This document shows positions 1-9,136 of a DNA stretch of 64,000 bases, one piece after another. The stretch's first letter is position 1, and the number at the start of each line of letters is the position of its first letter. The DNA is taken from positions 62,001 to 126,000 of the forward strand of contig NZ_WSFT01000053.1 in assembly GCF_016820655.1 (NCBI RefSeq), written 5' to 3'. This stretch comes from Anaeromonas frigoriresistens. Lineage in GTDB: Bacteria > Bacillota > Clostridia > Tissierellales > SIT17. Made by a program: the position numbers and the translations under genes. A model generated the notes under the pieces. The model worked only from the letters and a program-made list of their open reading frames with translations, ran no database searches and was not told the DNA's origin.

Positions 1-821
1 ACATTAAATTCTTCACAAAGTGTATCAATACTTTTTCCATGGTGTTCAGATATTTTATTTACAATATACTCTTCAAAAGTTTGATTTTCTAGTATAGATT
101 TATCTTTAATGATAGGCTCATAAGTAGTTTTATGTTTTAGTATATAGTTTCTCAGTATGTAGTTCATATAAGTGCTTTTTAAAGAAAGAGCCCTTTGGGG
201 TGCTTTTATATCAGAAAAAGGTTGAACTCTATAACTATCTGCTTTTTTACTACCTTTAGTACAAGCACCAAGATACATAGTATCTCCTTCTGATAATTCA
301 TGTGCTTTACCTAATTTAATTTTATTTACTATTGTATTCCAATCTTGCTCAATAATTTTAAAATCTTCATGAGGATATTCAAATAACTGTACATATTTGA
401 TAAGAAAATCAAGTTTATTAGGTATATCGAAATCATGAAGATAAAATATTAAAAGTAATAGTTTGTTTTTATTAAGAAAGGAACTATTGTGAAAAGTCTC
501 GTAAACAATAGTTTCAAAGTTTATAATATTAAGCACTAATCTTTCCTTAGCAGAGAAAGGCTTTTTCTTACTTTTATTTTTCTTAAAAGGGGTTACTTTC
601 AATTCTACACCTGCTTCTTTAAAGTCAGGTTCACTATCAGAATTTAGTTGATATTGAAAGTAGTATTTTTCTAATAATTGACCGAGTCCACCCTTATTAC
701 CTTTCTTCATTTCAATATCATCTATTACTTCTCTAAATGTTTTTCCTATAAGTTTTTTAGCGTATTCTTCTATTGATACAGGATTTGTTTCATCATATGG
801 TAATAACTGTTGATTATTAAT
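1..821 (-). CDS. Sau3AI/MutH-family type II restriction endonuclease, partial at window edge
   Basis: Reading leftward from 821 the frame stays open to the window edge (about 273 codons visible), so the C-terminus is missing. The product resembles Sau3AI-type enzymes, which cut at GATC. The N-terminal part has the start NNQQLLPYDETNP, a GGLGQLLEKYYF helix, and the MutH-like catalytic pattern PDFKEAGVELKV (Asp, then Glu-x-Lys). Later the conserved KGSKKADSYRVQPFS and KAPQRAFSLK segments appear. There is no ATG, GTG or TTG at the N-terminus. An in-frame TAA (824-822) is followed at once by ATT (821-819), nine bases after a perfect AAGGAGG, so ATT is the likely start. The next ATG in frame would delete about 40 residues, including the conserved N-terminal helix. 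No partner methyltransferase is visible; it may lie left of the window. Family call is firm, start is inferred. Confidence 0.85.
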   Translation of the reverse strand, partial: MNNQQLLPYDETNPVSIEEYAKKLIGKTFREVIDDIEMKKGNKGGLGQLLEKYYFQYQLNSDSEPDFKEAGVELKVTPFKKNKSKKKPFSAKERLVLNIINFETIVYETFHNSSFLNKNKLLLLIFYLHDFDIPNKLDFLIKYVQLFEYPHEDFKIIEQDWNTIVNKIKLGKAHELSEGDTMYLGACTKGSKKADSYRVQPFSDIKAPQRALSLKSTYMNYILRNYILKHKTTYEPIIKDKSILENQTFEEYIVNKISEHHGKSIDTLCEEFN

Positions 822-837
822 TTATATCCCCCTCCTT
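819..837 (-). promoter_or_regulatory. Shine-Dalgarno with apparent ATT start codon
   Basis: On the minus strand AAGGAGG (837-831) is followed by a nine-base spacer and ATT at 821-819. The codon just before is TAA, so translation of the conserved Sau3AI-like N-terminus can only begin at this ATT or well inside the domain. Confidence 0.55.
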
Positions 838-960
838 AAAAAAAGATTAATATTATGATACTATAATTTACATTTATTAGCAAACTTCTACTTTGATGAT
901 TATTTTATATAGAATACATATCATTACAATAATTTAATTATAAAATTAACTATGAAATAT

Positions 961-1052
961 GACATTAAAACTCTGGTTTTATCAACTTCAAAACTTTTGT
1001 GAATAGCTCAGTTGACAGATGTTTAATGGATTTAGTATGATATAATAACTTT
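961..1052. repeat. Divergent-intergenic repeat, copy A, with promoter-like sequence
   Basis: Positions 961-1020 align without gaps to 5881-5940 with 47 of 60 bases identical by my count, beginning with GACATTAAAA in both. Similarity continues more weakly to a shared promoter-like end, TATGATATAAT here and TATGGTATAAT in copy B. Both copies sit between a leftward nuclease-like gene and a rightward gene, so they are probably shared control regions or element-derived sequence. The rest of the gap 838-1385 shows no gene. Confidence 0.7.
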
Positions 1053-1385
1053 ATAAAAAAACAAGAAACGTGTAAAATAATGGAATATAAATACATTCTT
1101 AGATGTTATGTGATAGTGAAGAGTTATGTTGGGATATTTGAGTATAATAAAATTTTTGAAAATAAAGATATATATTTGTTGGAAAGGATGATAAAGATAG
1201 TAGGCGTAGCTATGATTACATTATAAGTAGTTATAAGAAAAGATAAATTTCACTTTCAAACTAAGAGATAATTTCATAATGATACTAATAGAATTATAAA
1301 AAAGTAAGATTTCAAGTATATAACTAACTAGAAGAAAATTATATGTTTTCTAACAATAAATCTAATGTTGAATAGGTGATTGTAA

Positions 1386-2966
1386 ATGCGTGAAAAAACA
1401 TGCTCAAAATGTGGTAGTACACTTCCTTTAAATAAAACTTATTATCAGAAGCGTAAAGATAGTAAAGATGGTTTTAGAGGGACGTGTAGAAAGTGTCAAG
1501 GGTATAACTATTTAATACCTAATCCTGTAAAGGAAGGCTTTAAAAAGTGTAGTAAATGTAAAAGAGAACTTCCTGAAAGTAAAGAATATTTTAATGCTGA
1601 TAAAAACAGACCAGATGGACTTACAACTCAATGTAAGGAATGTAGATACAAGAAGGAAATATTCAACGTGAAAAAAGAGGTTATTCCAGAAGAACATAAG
1701 AAATGTATAGACTGTAAAAAAATACTTCATATTTCTAATTTTAAAACGAACAAAAATTCAAAGGATGGATACTACATGGCTTGTACTTCTTGTTTAATAA
1801 AAAGAAGAAGAATTGGGTGTAAAGAAGGTCATAAAATATGTAGAAAGTGTAAGAGAGAACTTCCAAGTACAAATAAATTCTTTTTAATATCTAAAACAAG
1901 TTTTGATGGACTAGAAAATACTTGTTTAGAGTGTGCTGGAAGAAAATTTAATCCAAAGAAGAAATATACTCTATGGTCAGATGGAGAAATTGATATTTTA
2001 ATAGAAAGTTATCTCATATTGACAAAAGAAGAATTGCAAAAATTATTGCCTAGTAGAACATGGAAGGCAATTAGAAGTAGAGCAAATAAAATGAATTTGA
2101 AACGTACTAATGATTATAAAAATATACCAGACGATGAATTATATAAAAGTATAGATAATATAAAACATAAAAAATGCAAAAAGTGTAGAGAATATTATCC
2201 TTTTGATGCAATTCATTTTCCTAAGGATATCGCATGTAATGATGGATATAGAAATATTTGTAAGGAATGTAAAGGAGAGAATTTTGCAATATCAGACGCT
2301 CAACAATGGTCTTTGGAAGAAGAAGAAGTTTTTATTGAACTATATTCATCTAAGACGAATACAGAACTTATAAAAGAACATTTTCCTAACCGTACATTAA
2401 AGAATTTGCAAGACAAAGCATACACAATTTGGATACAAAAAGGAATAAAATTATATAAAAACATTGAAACAACTGAAAGAATGATTAGACAAAAAAGTAC
2501 CCAAGAATGGAAGGATAAAATATCAGAGACTCTTAGAAAAAGAGGAATATTTAAAGGTGAAAAAAATCCTATGTATGGGGTAAGAAGAACAGGAAGTCTT
2601 AATCCTAATTGGAAAAATGGAAGAACACCTGAAAAACAAATAATAATGAACACACCAAAATATAAGGGATGGAGAAATAAAGTAATGCAGAGGGATAACT
2701 ATAGTTGTCAAATATGTGGAAATAAAAAAAGTGGTAATCTTGAAGTCCATCATTTAGATAACTTTGCAGACTTCATAGAGAAAAGATTTATTATTGATAA
2801 TGGAATTACATTATGTAAGGAATGTCATAATCCTAATAAAAGTGGTAGTTATCATAATGTGTTTGGGACTGTAGGAAATACTAGAGAAGAGTTTTTAGAA
2901 TATATTGTTGAAGTAAGGAATTTAAATATACCTTCTATTTTAAATATTAATACTAATATAAATTAA
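1386..2966 (+). CDS. HNH endonuclease with repeated CxxC modules, Myb-like and NUMOD3-like segments
   Basis: A 526-residue protein built like a phage or intron-type homing endonuclease. Residues about 6-190 hold four modules, each a CxxC pair, about 22-26 residues, then a second CxxC pair. A fifth module lies near 263-300. Two Myb/SANT-like helix segments (about 198-244 and 309-355, with PSRTWKAIRSRA and PNRTLKNLQDKA) flank the fifth module. A NUMOD3-like stretch (GEKNPMYG and LNPNWKNG, about 393-414) precedes the C-terminal HNH nuclease: C441, C444, H455-H456, C477, C480, H481. Cysteine pairs and Myb segments probably bind zinc and DNA and give site specificity; the HNH module cuts. It follows repeat copy A by about 340 bases. 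It could be a free-standing homing endonuclease or part of a restriction locus; I see no methylase. Confidence 0.8.
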   Translation: MREKTCSKCGSTLPLNKTYYQKRKDSKDGFRGTCRKCQGYNYLIPNPVKEGFKKCSKCKRELPESKEYFNADKNRPDGLTTQCKECRYKKEIFNVKKEVIPEEHKKCIDCKKILHISNFKTNKNSKDGYYMACTSCLIKRRRIGCKEGHKICRKCKRELPSTNKFFLISKTSFDGLENTCLECAGRKFNPKKKYTLWSDGEIDILIESYLILTKEELQKLLPSRTWKAIRSRANKMNLKRTNDYKNIPDDELYKSIDNIKHKKCKKCREYYPFDAIHFPKDIACNDGYRNICKECKGENFAISDAQQWSLEEEEVFIELYSSKTNTELIKEHFPNRTLKNLQDKAYTIWIQKGIKLYKNIETTERMIRQKSTQEWKDKISETLRKRGIFKGEKNPMYGVRRTGSLNPNWKNGRTPEKQIIMNTPKYKGWRNKVMQRDNYSCQICGNKKSGNLEVHHLDNFADFIEKRFIIDNGITLCKECHNPNKSGSYHNVFGTVGNTREEFLEYIVEVRNLNIPSILNINTNIN

Positions 2967-3476
2967 ATAAGATTACATTCTATAGCTTATTGTATGATAT
3001 AAATGATAATTTATTAATGAACAATTTGTTTAAGTAATGTAAGCTCTGAGACATTAACTACTCCTTCTTTTAAACATTTTAATAAATAAGTATGTCCAAA
3101 CTTTTCATTTAATGAATGATTTAAATTTTCAGTACAATAAATGCCTATTATTAATTTTATTGTGAGGGATGAATCATACAGGAGTGAAACTATTATTTTA
3201 AGGTCTGTTGTTCTGTTGTAACAAGTATATATGTAATTATATTTGAAGAAAAAATAAAAAGGTAGATGTATTAGGCTATCAAGTTTGTCAAAGATGAAGC
3301 AATATAACTCCAAAGGTAAAAATATCAAAGGTGAATATGATACAATAAATATAAAATCAAATCAAGGGAATAATGTGATGATTTTTTTAAAATATTGGAT
3401 AAACATTATTAGAAATTGTAATGAAAATTTTAAGTAGTATAGGTATTGTTCAGGTATATATTCAAAGGGGGAAAAT
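2967..3476. other. Intergenic region without a supportable gene
   Basis: AT-rich spacer. A leftward open frame at 3014-3328 has only a TTG start without a ribosome site and no recognisable motif, so I do not call it. The end (3465-3476) carries the GGGGG-rich ribosome site of the next gene. Confidence 0.6.
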
Positions 3477-4559
3477 ATGTATAAACTTAATCAAAATAAC
3501 AACGAACTAGAAAAAATTACAATGACTACATTTTCAGATAACAATTTAAAAGAAAGAGATAATATAGAAGAATGGATAAGAAAAGACTCATCTATACTAG
3601 GAGAAGAAATTATTATTATTGCTCATGAGTATGATAAATTTGAAGTTAACGAAAGACTAGATTTATTAGGTTTAGATAAAGATGGTAATCTAGTAATAAT
3701 TGAAGTTAAAAGGGATAAGACAGGTGGAAATGTTGATTTTCAAGCACTTAAATATTGTTCATATTGCTCTAATCTAACACCGAATGAAATTGTAGATATA
3801 TATGATGAGTATTTAAAAAAATTCAATATAGAGGAAGATGCACTTGATAATATAATGAATTTTTTAGAAGTAGACTCTGAAGATTTATTGAATGGACTAT
3901 TAAATTCATCTCAAAGAATTATAATTATTGGAAAAGAAATAGATAAACGAATTTTATCGGTATGTGCGTGGTTATCACAAAACAATATTGATATAAAATG
4001 TCAATCAATTGTTCCATATCTAATAAATAATAATGAAGAAATAATTATTGATGTTAATCAAATTATACCTCCATATAATATAGAGGATTATTTTATAAAC
4101 AAGAAAAAAGTTAATAAATCAAAAGGAAAAATAGTGCAATCAGATGAAGTAATACATTTCTTTAATAAAATAGTTTCTATGGCAAATGAACGAGGACATA
4201 AGGCTTATTATAATAATAGAAAACCATATGTCAAGATTTATTCAGGAATAGATAGTAATTTAGTTTTTGCGCTTGTTTATAAGAAGAGAGAAGGACAATT
4301 CAGATTAGAACTTTCTGCAAGGAACAGTATAGTATCAGAAAAACTAAATGATATATATTTTGCCAAAAAAGAATATATTGAAAATGAATTACAATATTCC
4401 TGTGAAGTAAAAGAAGGGGTAAAAAATTCAGATTGGTTAAGAGTTTATAAAGAGATGAGTTGTGATATGAATAAAGGGTTAATTAATTACACTGAAGAGG
4501 TAGGAGTTATGTTTATAAAGTTTGTAGAAGTACTAAAAAAATACTTATCTAAGATATAA
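3477..4559 (+). CDS. PD-(D/E)XK nuclease-like protein (NucS/DUF91-type core, DUF4268-like C-terminus)
   Basis: A 360-residue protein. The N-terminal core has RLDLLGLDKDGNLVIIEVKR: Asp62, Glu76 and Lys78 fit the D...ExK metal site of the PD-(D/E)XK superfamily, closest in wording to NucS/DUF91 proteins. A following alpha/beta part (to about residue 195) fits the same domain. The C-terminal third (about 225-360) looks like the DUF4268 domain often fused to such nucleases. The start is preceded by AAAGGGGG. It is alone on its strand with a bidirectional terminator behind it. Probable roles are DNA defence or mismatch/ssDNA cleavage; target unknown. Nuclease fold is fairly sure from the motif, DUF4268 assignment less so. 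Confidence 0.7.
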   Translation: MYKLNQNNNELEKITMTTFSDNNLKERDNIEEWIRKDSSILGEEIIIIAHEYDKFEVNERLDLLGLDKDGNLVIIEVKRDKTGGNVDFQALKYCSYCSNLTPNEIVDIYDEYLKKFNIEEDALDNIMNFLEVDSEDLLNGLLNSSQRIIIIGKEIDKRILSVCAWLSQNNIDIKCQSIVPYLINNNEEIIIDVNQIIPPYNIEDYFINKKKVNKSKGKIVQSDEVIHFFNKIVSMANERGHKAYYNNRKPYVKIYSGIDSNLVFALVYKKREGQFRLELSARNSIVSEKLNDIYFAKKEYIENELQYSCEVKEGVKNSDWLRVYKEMSCDMNKGLINYTEEVGVMFIKFVEVLKKYLSKI

Positions 4560-4663
4560 ATAATATTTAGGTATAAGACGATTAATACATAATTACTAAT
4601 ATAAATTATATTTTATTTCATTCTTTTGCTGATTGTATATACTATAGTATATAAATATAATAA

Positions 4664-4715
4664 GAAGTATTAGAGTGGTAATTTATTATAACAAATCAAA
4701 ACTCTAATACTTTTT
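4664..4715. terminator. Bidirectional hairpin between convergent genes
   Basis: GTATTAGAGT near 4667-4676 is complementary to ACTCTAATAC near 4701-4710, followed by TTTTT. It separates the rightward nuclease (ends 4559) from the leftward gene (ends 4756). The loop is long, about 25 bases. Confidence 0.6.
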
Positions 4716-4755
4716 ATTGATAGATAAATTATAAGCATAAGCGCTTTAATAGTTA

Positions 4756-5700
4756 TTATATAAAGGTTAAGTTCCATAGTTTTCTCAATTCTTCTATCCC
4801 TTGTTCAATCTTATTTTTATCTAATGATTTTACGTCAACAATTTCTATTTCACCATATCTACCTTTATAAAAAGCAAGTTTCTCTATTCTGTATTCCATT
4901 CCATGCTCATCAATTCCCATACCTTTTCCACCACATCTAATATCGATATTGTTTAATAGGTAATATCCAACAATTTGTGCAGAGTCTTTCCATCTATACC
5001 CTCTAATTTTAGTACATTTAAAATCGTACAATGTACCATCTATAAATAAATCTGCATCAGCCCCTTTACAACACAAAGAACCTATTCCAAATCGAGGATT
5101 AAATATGACATTACTATCTTCGTTTATAACTCCTGAATTAATGAATTTATTTTGAAAGATATCACACAATCTCCTTAAATCATTAATAATTTCTATGCTT
5201 ATATCTTCTATTAGACTTTCTTGGATATTCATAGGTGGAAGTCCTGACCTTCTAATAACTTCAAGCGAAGCTAAATATCCAGAAAAGTTTAGTAATTTAT
5301 CAAAATCGATATTTTTATTATAAACAAATCTTTTACATAATTTAATGCCTTTATTATATTTTTTATTAAGAATTTTGTATTGTCTTCCTTCTAGCATTTC
5401 TTCTAATACTTTGAGACCATATTCAGCGACAAGATTATTATAAGCAAGTACTTTACTGTCCTTAATTTTTAATTTTCTAGCAATCATAAATCTTGCAAGA
5501 TAATCAAACCCCGTTCCAACAATAGTTGAATAATAAGTTTTACTCAAATTATATGGTGCTAATTCTTTGTATTCAGAAGAAAAAGGTTTGTTTCCAGATA
5601 CTGTAGAAAATACTGGTCTCGGAGTAACTATATTTCTTAATATACTCTGGAACTGTTTATCCTTGTCAGTTTTACCTTTTAGCATAGAAGTTAATGACAT
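4756..5700 (-). CDS. Unrecognised protein with a PD-(D/E)XK-like patch
   Basis: A 314-residue soluble protein I do not recognise as a named family. Residues about 215-250 read ADLFIDGTLYDFKCTK followed by a helix with QIVGYYLL. This resembles a PD-(D/E)XK site (Asp, then Asp-x-Lys in place of Glu-x-Lys, then a helix with Gln). The N-terminal 200 residues are mostly helical. ATG at 5700 is preceded by GGGAGG at good spacing. It is divergent from the large ATPase at 6059, with repeat copy B between them, so the two may be controlled together. Nuclease function is an inference from one motif. Confidence 0.5.
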   Translation of the reverse strand: MSLTSMLKGKTDKDKQFQSILRNIVTPRPVFSTVSGNKPFSSEYKELAPYNLSKTYYSTIVGTGFDYLARFMIARKLKIKDSKVLAYNNLVAEYGLKVLEEMLEGRQYKILNKKYNKGIKLCKRFVYNKNIDFDKLLNFSGYLASLEVIRRSGLPPMNIQESLIEDISIEIINDLRRLCDIFQNKFINSGVINEDSNVIFNPRFGIGSLCCKGADADLFIDGTLYDFKCTKIRGYRWKDSAQIVGYYLLNNIDIRCGGKGMGIDEHGMEYRIEKLAFYKGRYGEIEIVDVKSLDKNKIEQGIEELRKLWNLTFI

Positions 5701-5880
5701 ATAAATACCTCCCTTTCAAATTATAGTAACTTTTCTAAGAAAACATATATTTGTATGGCTTTCTTATACTTATTTTACCATATATAAAAATCACTAACTA
5801 CTTAACTGATTTGATTGTCATGATAGGAGTTTTAAAATATGTTACGATAAATTAATTAAATAATTTAATAAGTAAAATTT

Positions 5881-5985
5881 GACATTAAAACCTTGATTTT
5901 ATCAAGATTAAAACCTCTATAAATGGCTCAGTTAACAAATGTTAAGTGAATTAGCTAAAATTAATATGGTATAATTAGTAAAACA
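5881..5985. repeat. Divergent-intergenic repeat, copy B
   Basis: Gap-free match to 961-1020 over 60 bases at about 78 percent, followed by a diverged section ending in TATGGTATAAT, a likely promoter for the gene at 6059. It lies 181 bases upstream of the leftward gene start at 5700. No gene is seen in 5701-6058. Confidence 0.7.
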
Positions 5986-6058
5986 ATATTCATTAAATGG
6001 TAATATATACAGTTGAAAATTATTGAGAGAAATAAAAGGGATTAAAAGGGGTGATTAA

Positions 6059-8959
6059 ATGAAGACAAAGCAATCCTTGGATATAGATGAATTGTTTAAA
6101 TATGTAGATGAAAAAGCTATAAAAAAGTTTAAAGAGACCATTGATTACAATGAATTTAAGAAAAAATCTGATTTAAATAAAAGACTTATACTAGATTTAA
6201 ATGAAAAATGTGAATTTGGAGAAAATTTTGAAGTTGAAAAAATATTAAGAAGTAATCACTTAGATTATGATTATATCTATAAACTTCTATTCGTAATTTT
6301 GGATACAAGTAATGAGAAACCTGAGTTTGATATACTAGGATTTAAGTTTGAAAGTACTGAACAAATAAAGACAATGTATTATCTCTATAATTATTTCAGT
6401 GAAAGTATATACTCGTTGAATAGTGGACTTCCTAAGTTACCAGATATTAAAATATTCACTTCACCTCAAATTGATGATAGAACTTTAGAATTTTTAAAAT
6501 CAATGATTAAAGTAGAGTGCGAAAAAGGTTATAACATGGAGGATAAAATTATAGAACCAAATACTATTTTAAACTTTCTGAAGGGTGCATTGGACTCTAA
6601 AGATGAACTTAAGTGGTATTTAACTGATAAAGACATTGAAATTTTAGAAAGTATCTATTGTAAAGCCAGTACATTTTTAAAAAATCATCCTGAACTATTA
6701 AAGAAAAAAAATGATAAGGATGTTGATAATCAAGAAGCAACCGAAGAAGAAACAACAATGGATTATCCTAAAATTAATATTGATGATATAGAAAGTAATT
6801 CACAAGAACCTATTTCAAAAGAGAAAGAAATATTTCATGATGTTATTAGCAAAGTGTGGTATTCAGCAACAGGAAAAAAATTACTTTATATGCAAAAAAA
6901 GATGATACAAAATTTAAAAGTTGATGCTTTGATTTATAATGATGATAAAGTAAACGACTTTGCAAATAAAGTTGTGAATAAGTATAATAATATTTTCACC
7001 CAATCATATAAGAAGAAAATATCACCTCAGCAATTAAGATTTTCATATGATTGTACTAGAGTATTAAGTGGTGGATTTAAAGATAATAAGCCAGTATTAA
7101 TACCAGCAAAAGCTGGTTTTGGAAAGTCAACACTTATTAGAACTTTTCTAGAAACTAAAATTAATGAAGCTAAAATTAAAGATGATGGATGGGGAGCAGT
7201 AATAGTTACAGATAGAATAGAAGATTTAAAACAATTACAAAAATATATTGAAGACAATGTTGGAGCATACAAAGAGGATAAATATTATGATGATAGAGGA
7301 AATAAAAAAGTAAAATTAACTCCATGGATATATGTATTAGAAGGTTGGAGTGAAAGTATATGCTTAAATAATATAAAGAAGTATGATGAGCGAAATTGTA
7401 CAAGAACTAATTGTCCTAAATTTGAAAGATGTAAGGTCTTTAGACAATTCTATGAACAGATAAATAGTCCAATAGTTGCTATGAGTAATGCAAGATTGTA
7501 TAATTATTTATCAGAAAATAAGTTGAAAGAATTTGTTAATTGGGAAAAAATAGATAAGAGCAAAGGAAAAAGGGAATTATTATTAATTGATGAAAAACCT
7601 AAACTTGAGAATACAGATGACATTGACATGAGAATTATAGAGGAAATGATTACAAATATTAATCAAATATCTGCATATAGTAATGAGAATATCAAAAGTG
7701 ATAAAAAACTTCTTAAAGACGAACTTGTACAAGCACAAGAAAAAATTATAGAGCTAATGAATAAACATTCTGATGATAGAAATGCAATAATTTATGAGGA
7801 TAAAGACAAGTTTTTTAGTAGTAAATTCATCATAAATTGGAATAAATATTATAAATTTAGATATAGATATAAAATTAATGCAATTGAAACATTACTCACT
7901 AAAGGTGGTCTATGGTGTAATACTAAGAATAGGAGGTATTTTAATATATTAGAATATATCAATTTTGACTGGAACAATAGTATAAATACAGTTATATTTG
8001 ATGCTACATCTGAAAGTGACCCCTCCTACAGTGAAATTTTTAATTATCTAGATATTAATGATTACAAAAAATATGAACATTTAGAGTTTAAGGTTATTGA
8101 TGATAATTTCTCTAAGAATGCTTTAAAAGAAAAACCAGAGAAGATAAAAGCAGTAACAGATTGGATTAAAAGAGATATAGTTGATAAAGGGAAAGTATAT
8201 GCTGTTACCTATATGAATTATTCACCAATTGTTAAAGAGCAACTTAAAGGATATGATAATATTGTTTTTGATATAAAAGATGATAAAGAAATAATACCTT
8301 ACTTTAACAATACAAAAGGTAAAAATACATGGCAAGACTGTAATCAAATAGTGCATATAGGATGGAATGTGTATCCAAGTGATGAGTATATAGCATCATA
8401 TTTATGTGTTTTTGGATTTGATAAACTCCATGAAAAGTACTTTGAATTTATAGAAGATGAAGAAGCAAGAAAATTTCTAACTACAGGACTTGTTAAGTTA
8501 GATGGATATAAATTTAATGTTCCTAATATAACTTTTCATAAGTTTTGTAAAATTGTATCAGACTTTGAACAAGAGATTTTCAGAACAAAACTAAGAGATT
8601 TCAGCTCTGAAGAAGAAGTTACAGCTTATATATTCAATCCTGATAAAATGCTATTACAAATGCTTGAACAAAGGTTTACAGGATGTAAAATTGATAAGAT
8701 AGAGGTTAATGAATTATTACTTGTTTCTAAAAGAAAAGGTAAGAATGGGGCAAATAACAAGGAAGTTAAATTAAGTGAATGGCTAAAAAACTGGAGTGGA
8801 GAAAAAACTGAGATTAAGCAGATAAGAGAAGAACTTGATATAACAGGAGATTATTGGAGTAAACTGAAAAAGAGAAGTAGTTTAATCAATGATATATGGA
8901 GAGAAAAAGATATTCATCATGTCCAGGAAAATGGAAAACATTATATTTATTATGATTAA
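6059..8959 (+). CDS. Large XPD/DinG-like superfamily 2 ATPase with a four-cysteine cluster
   Basis: A 966-residue protein. Walker A is AGFGKS (K356). Four cysteines follow at C435, C447, C452 and C458, then VAMSNARLYNYL and a Walker B LLLIDEKP (D511, E512). This order, with cysteines between motifs I and II and an N-x-x-L segment before II, is the layout of XPD/DinG iron-sulfur helicases, but motif II reads DEKP rather than DEAH. QEIFRTKLRDF near residue 839 could be motif VI. The last 70 residues look like a winged-helix tail. The N-terminal 250 residues are acidic and unassigned. ATG has AAGGGGTG upstream. Possible roles: helicase of a mobile element, or ATPase of a defence pair with the divergent gene. 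Helicase call is moderate. Confidence 0.55.
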   Translation: MKTKQSLDIDELFKYVDEKAIKKFKETIDYNEFKKKSDLNKRLILDLNEKCEFGENFEVEKILRSNHLDYDYIYKLLFVILDTSNEKPEFDILGFKFESTEQIKTMYYLYNYFSESIYSLNSGLPKLPDIKIFTSPQIDDRTLEFLKSMIKVECEKGYNMEDKIIEPNTILNFLKGALDSKDELKWYLTDKDIEILESIYCKASTFLKNHPELLKKKNDKDVDNQEATEEETTMDYPKINIDDIESNSQEPISKEKEIFHDVISKVWYSATGKKLLYMQKKMIQNLKVDALIYNDDKVNDFANKVVNKYNNIFTQSYKKKISPQQLRFSYDCTRVLSGGFKDNKPVLIPAKAGFGKSTLIRTFLETKINEAKIKDDGWGAVIVTDRIEDLKQLQKYIEDNVGAYKEDKYYDDRGNKKVKLTPWIYVLEGWSESICLNNIKKYDERNCTRTNCPKFERCKVFRQFYEQINSPIVAMSNARLYNYLSENKLKEFVNWEKIDKSKGKRELLLIDEKPKLENTDDIDMRIIEEMITNINQISAYSNENIKSDKKLLKDELVQAQEKIIELMNKHSDDRNAIIYEDKDKFFSSKFIINWNKYYKFRYRYKINAIETLLTKGGLWCNTKNRRYFNILEYINFDWNNSINTVIFDATSESDPSYSEIFNYLDINDYKKYEHLEFKVIDDNFSKNALKEKPEKIKAVTDWIKRDIVDKGKVYAVTYMNYSPIVKEQLKGYDNIVFDIKDDKEIIPYFNNTKGKNTWQDCNQIVHIGWNVYPSDEYIASYLCVFGFDKLHEKYFEFIEDEEARKFLTTGLVKLDGYKFNVPNITFHKFCKIVSDFEQEIFRTKLRDFSSEEEVTAYIFNPDKMLLQMLEQRFTGCKIDKIEVNELLLVSKRKGKNGANNKEVKLSEWLKNWSGEKTEIKQIREELDITGDYWSKLKKRSSLINDIWREKDIHHVQENGKHYIYYD

Positions 8960-8977
8960 TATAGGGTGGACTAGACC

Positions 8978-9115
8978 TTATAATATTATATAGAGTTGTG
9001 TCCATGCAGTCGAGGTTTGAACAAATTGGATAATGATATGAGTGATTAAAGCTGCTATAACGCTAGTTCCTATAGTGTAAAGTGGCTTTTTCACTTTTGT
9101 AGTGTTCATTTTCAT
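8978..9115 (-). CDS. Small single-span membrane peptide, 45 residues
   Basis: ATG at 9115 follows AGGAGGTGAT, fully complementary to the 16S rRNA tail. The product MKMNTTKVKKPLYTIGTS... has a basic N-terminus, one hydrophobic span (about residues 12-33) and a short tail. Strong ribosome site, tiny hydrophobic product and tandem repeats just upstream resemble type I toxin genes, but I cannot match a named family and no antisense RNA is proven. It is convergent with the big ATPase gene, with stop codons only 18 bases apart. Confidence 0.5.
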   Translation of the reverse strand: MKMNTTKVKKPLYTIGTSVIAALITHIIIQFVQTSTAWTQLYIIL

Positions 9116-9136
9116 TCTATTATATCACCTCCTATT

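Noticed and set aside
3014-3328. Leftward open frame of 104 codons
   Set aside because: TTG start with no ribosome site, composition like random AT-rich sequence, no motif.
9000-9060. Possible tRNA-like text (GTCGAGGTTTGAAC)
   Set aside because: No cloverleaf can be formed; the stretch is the coding strand complement of the 45-residue peptide gene.
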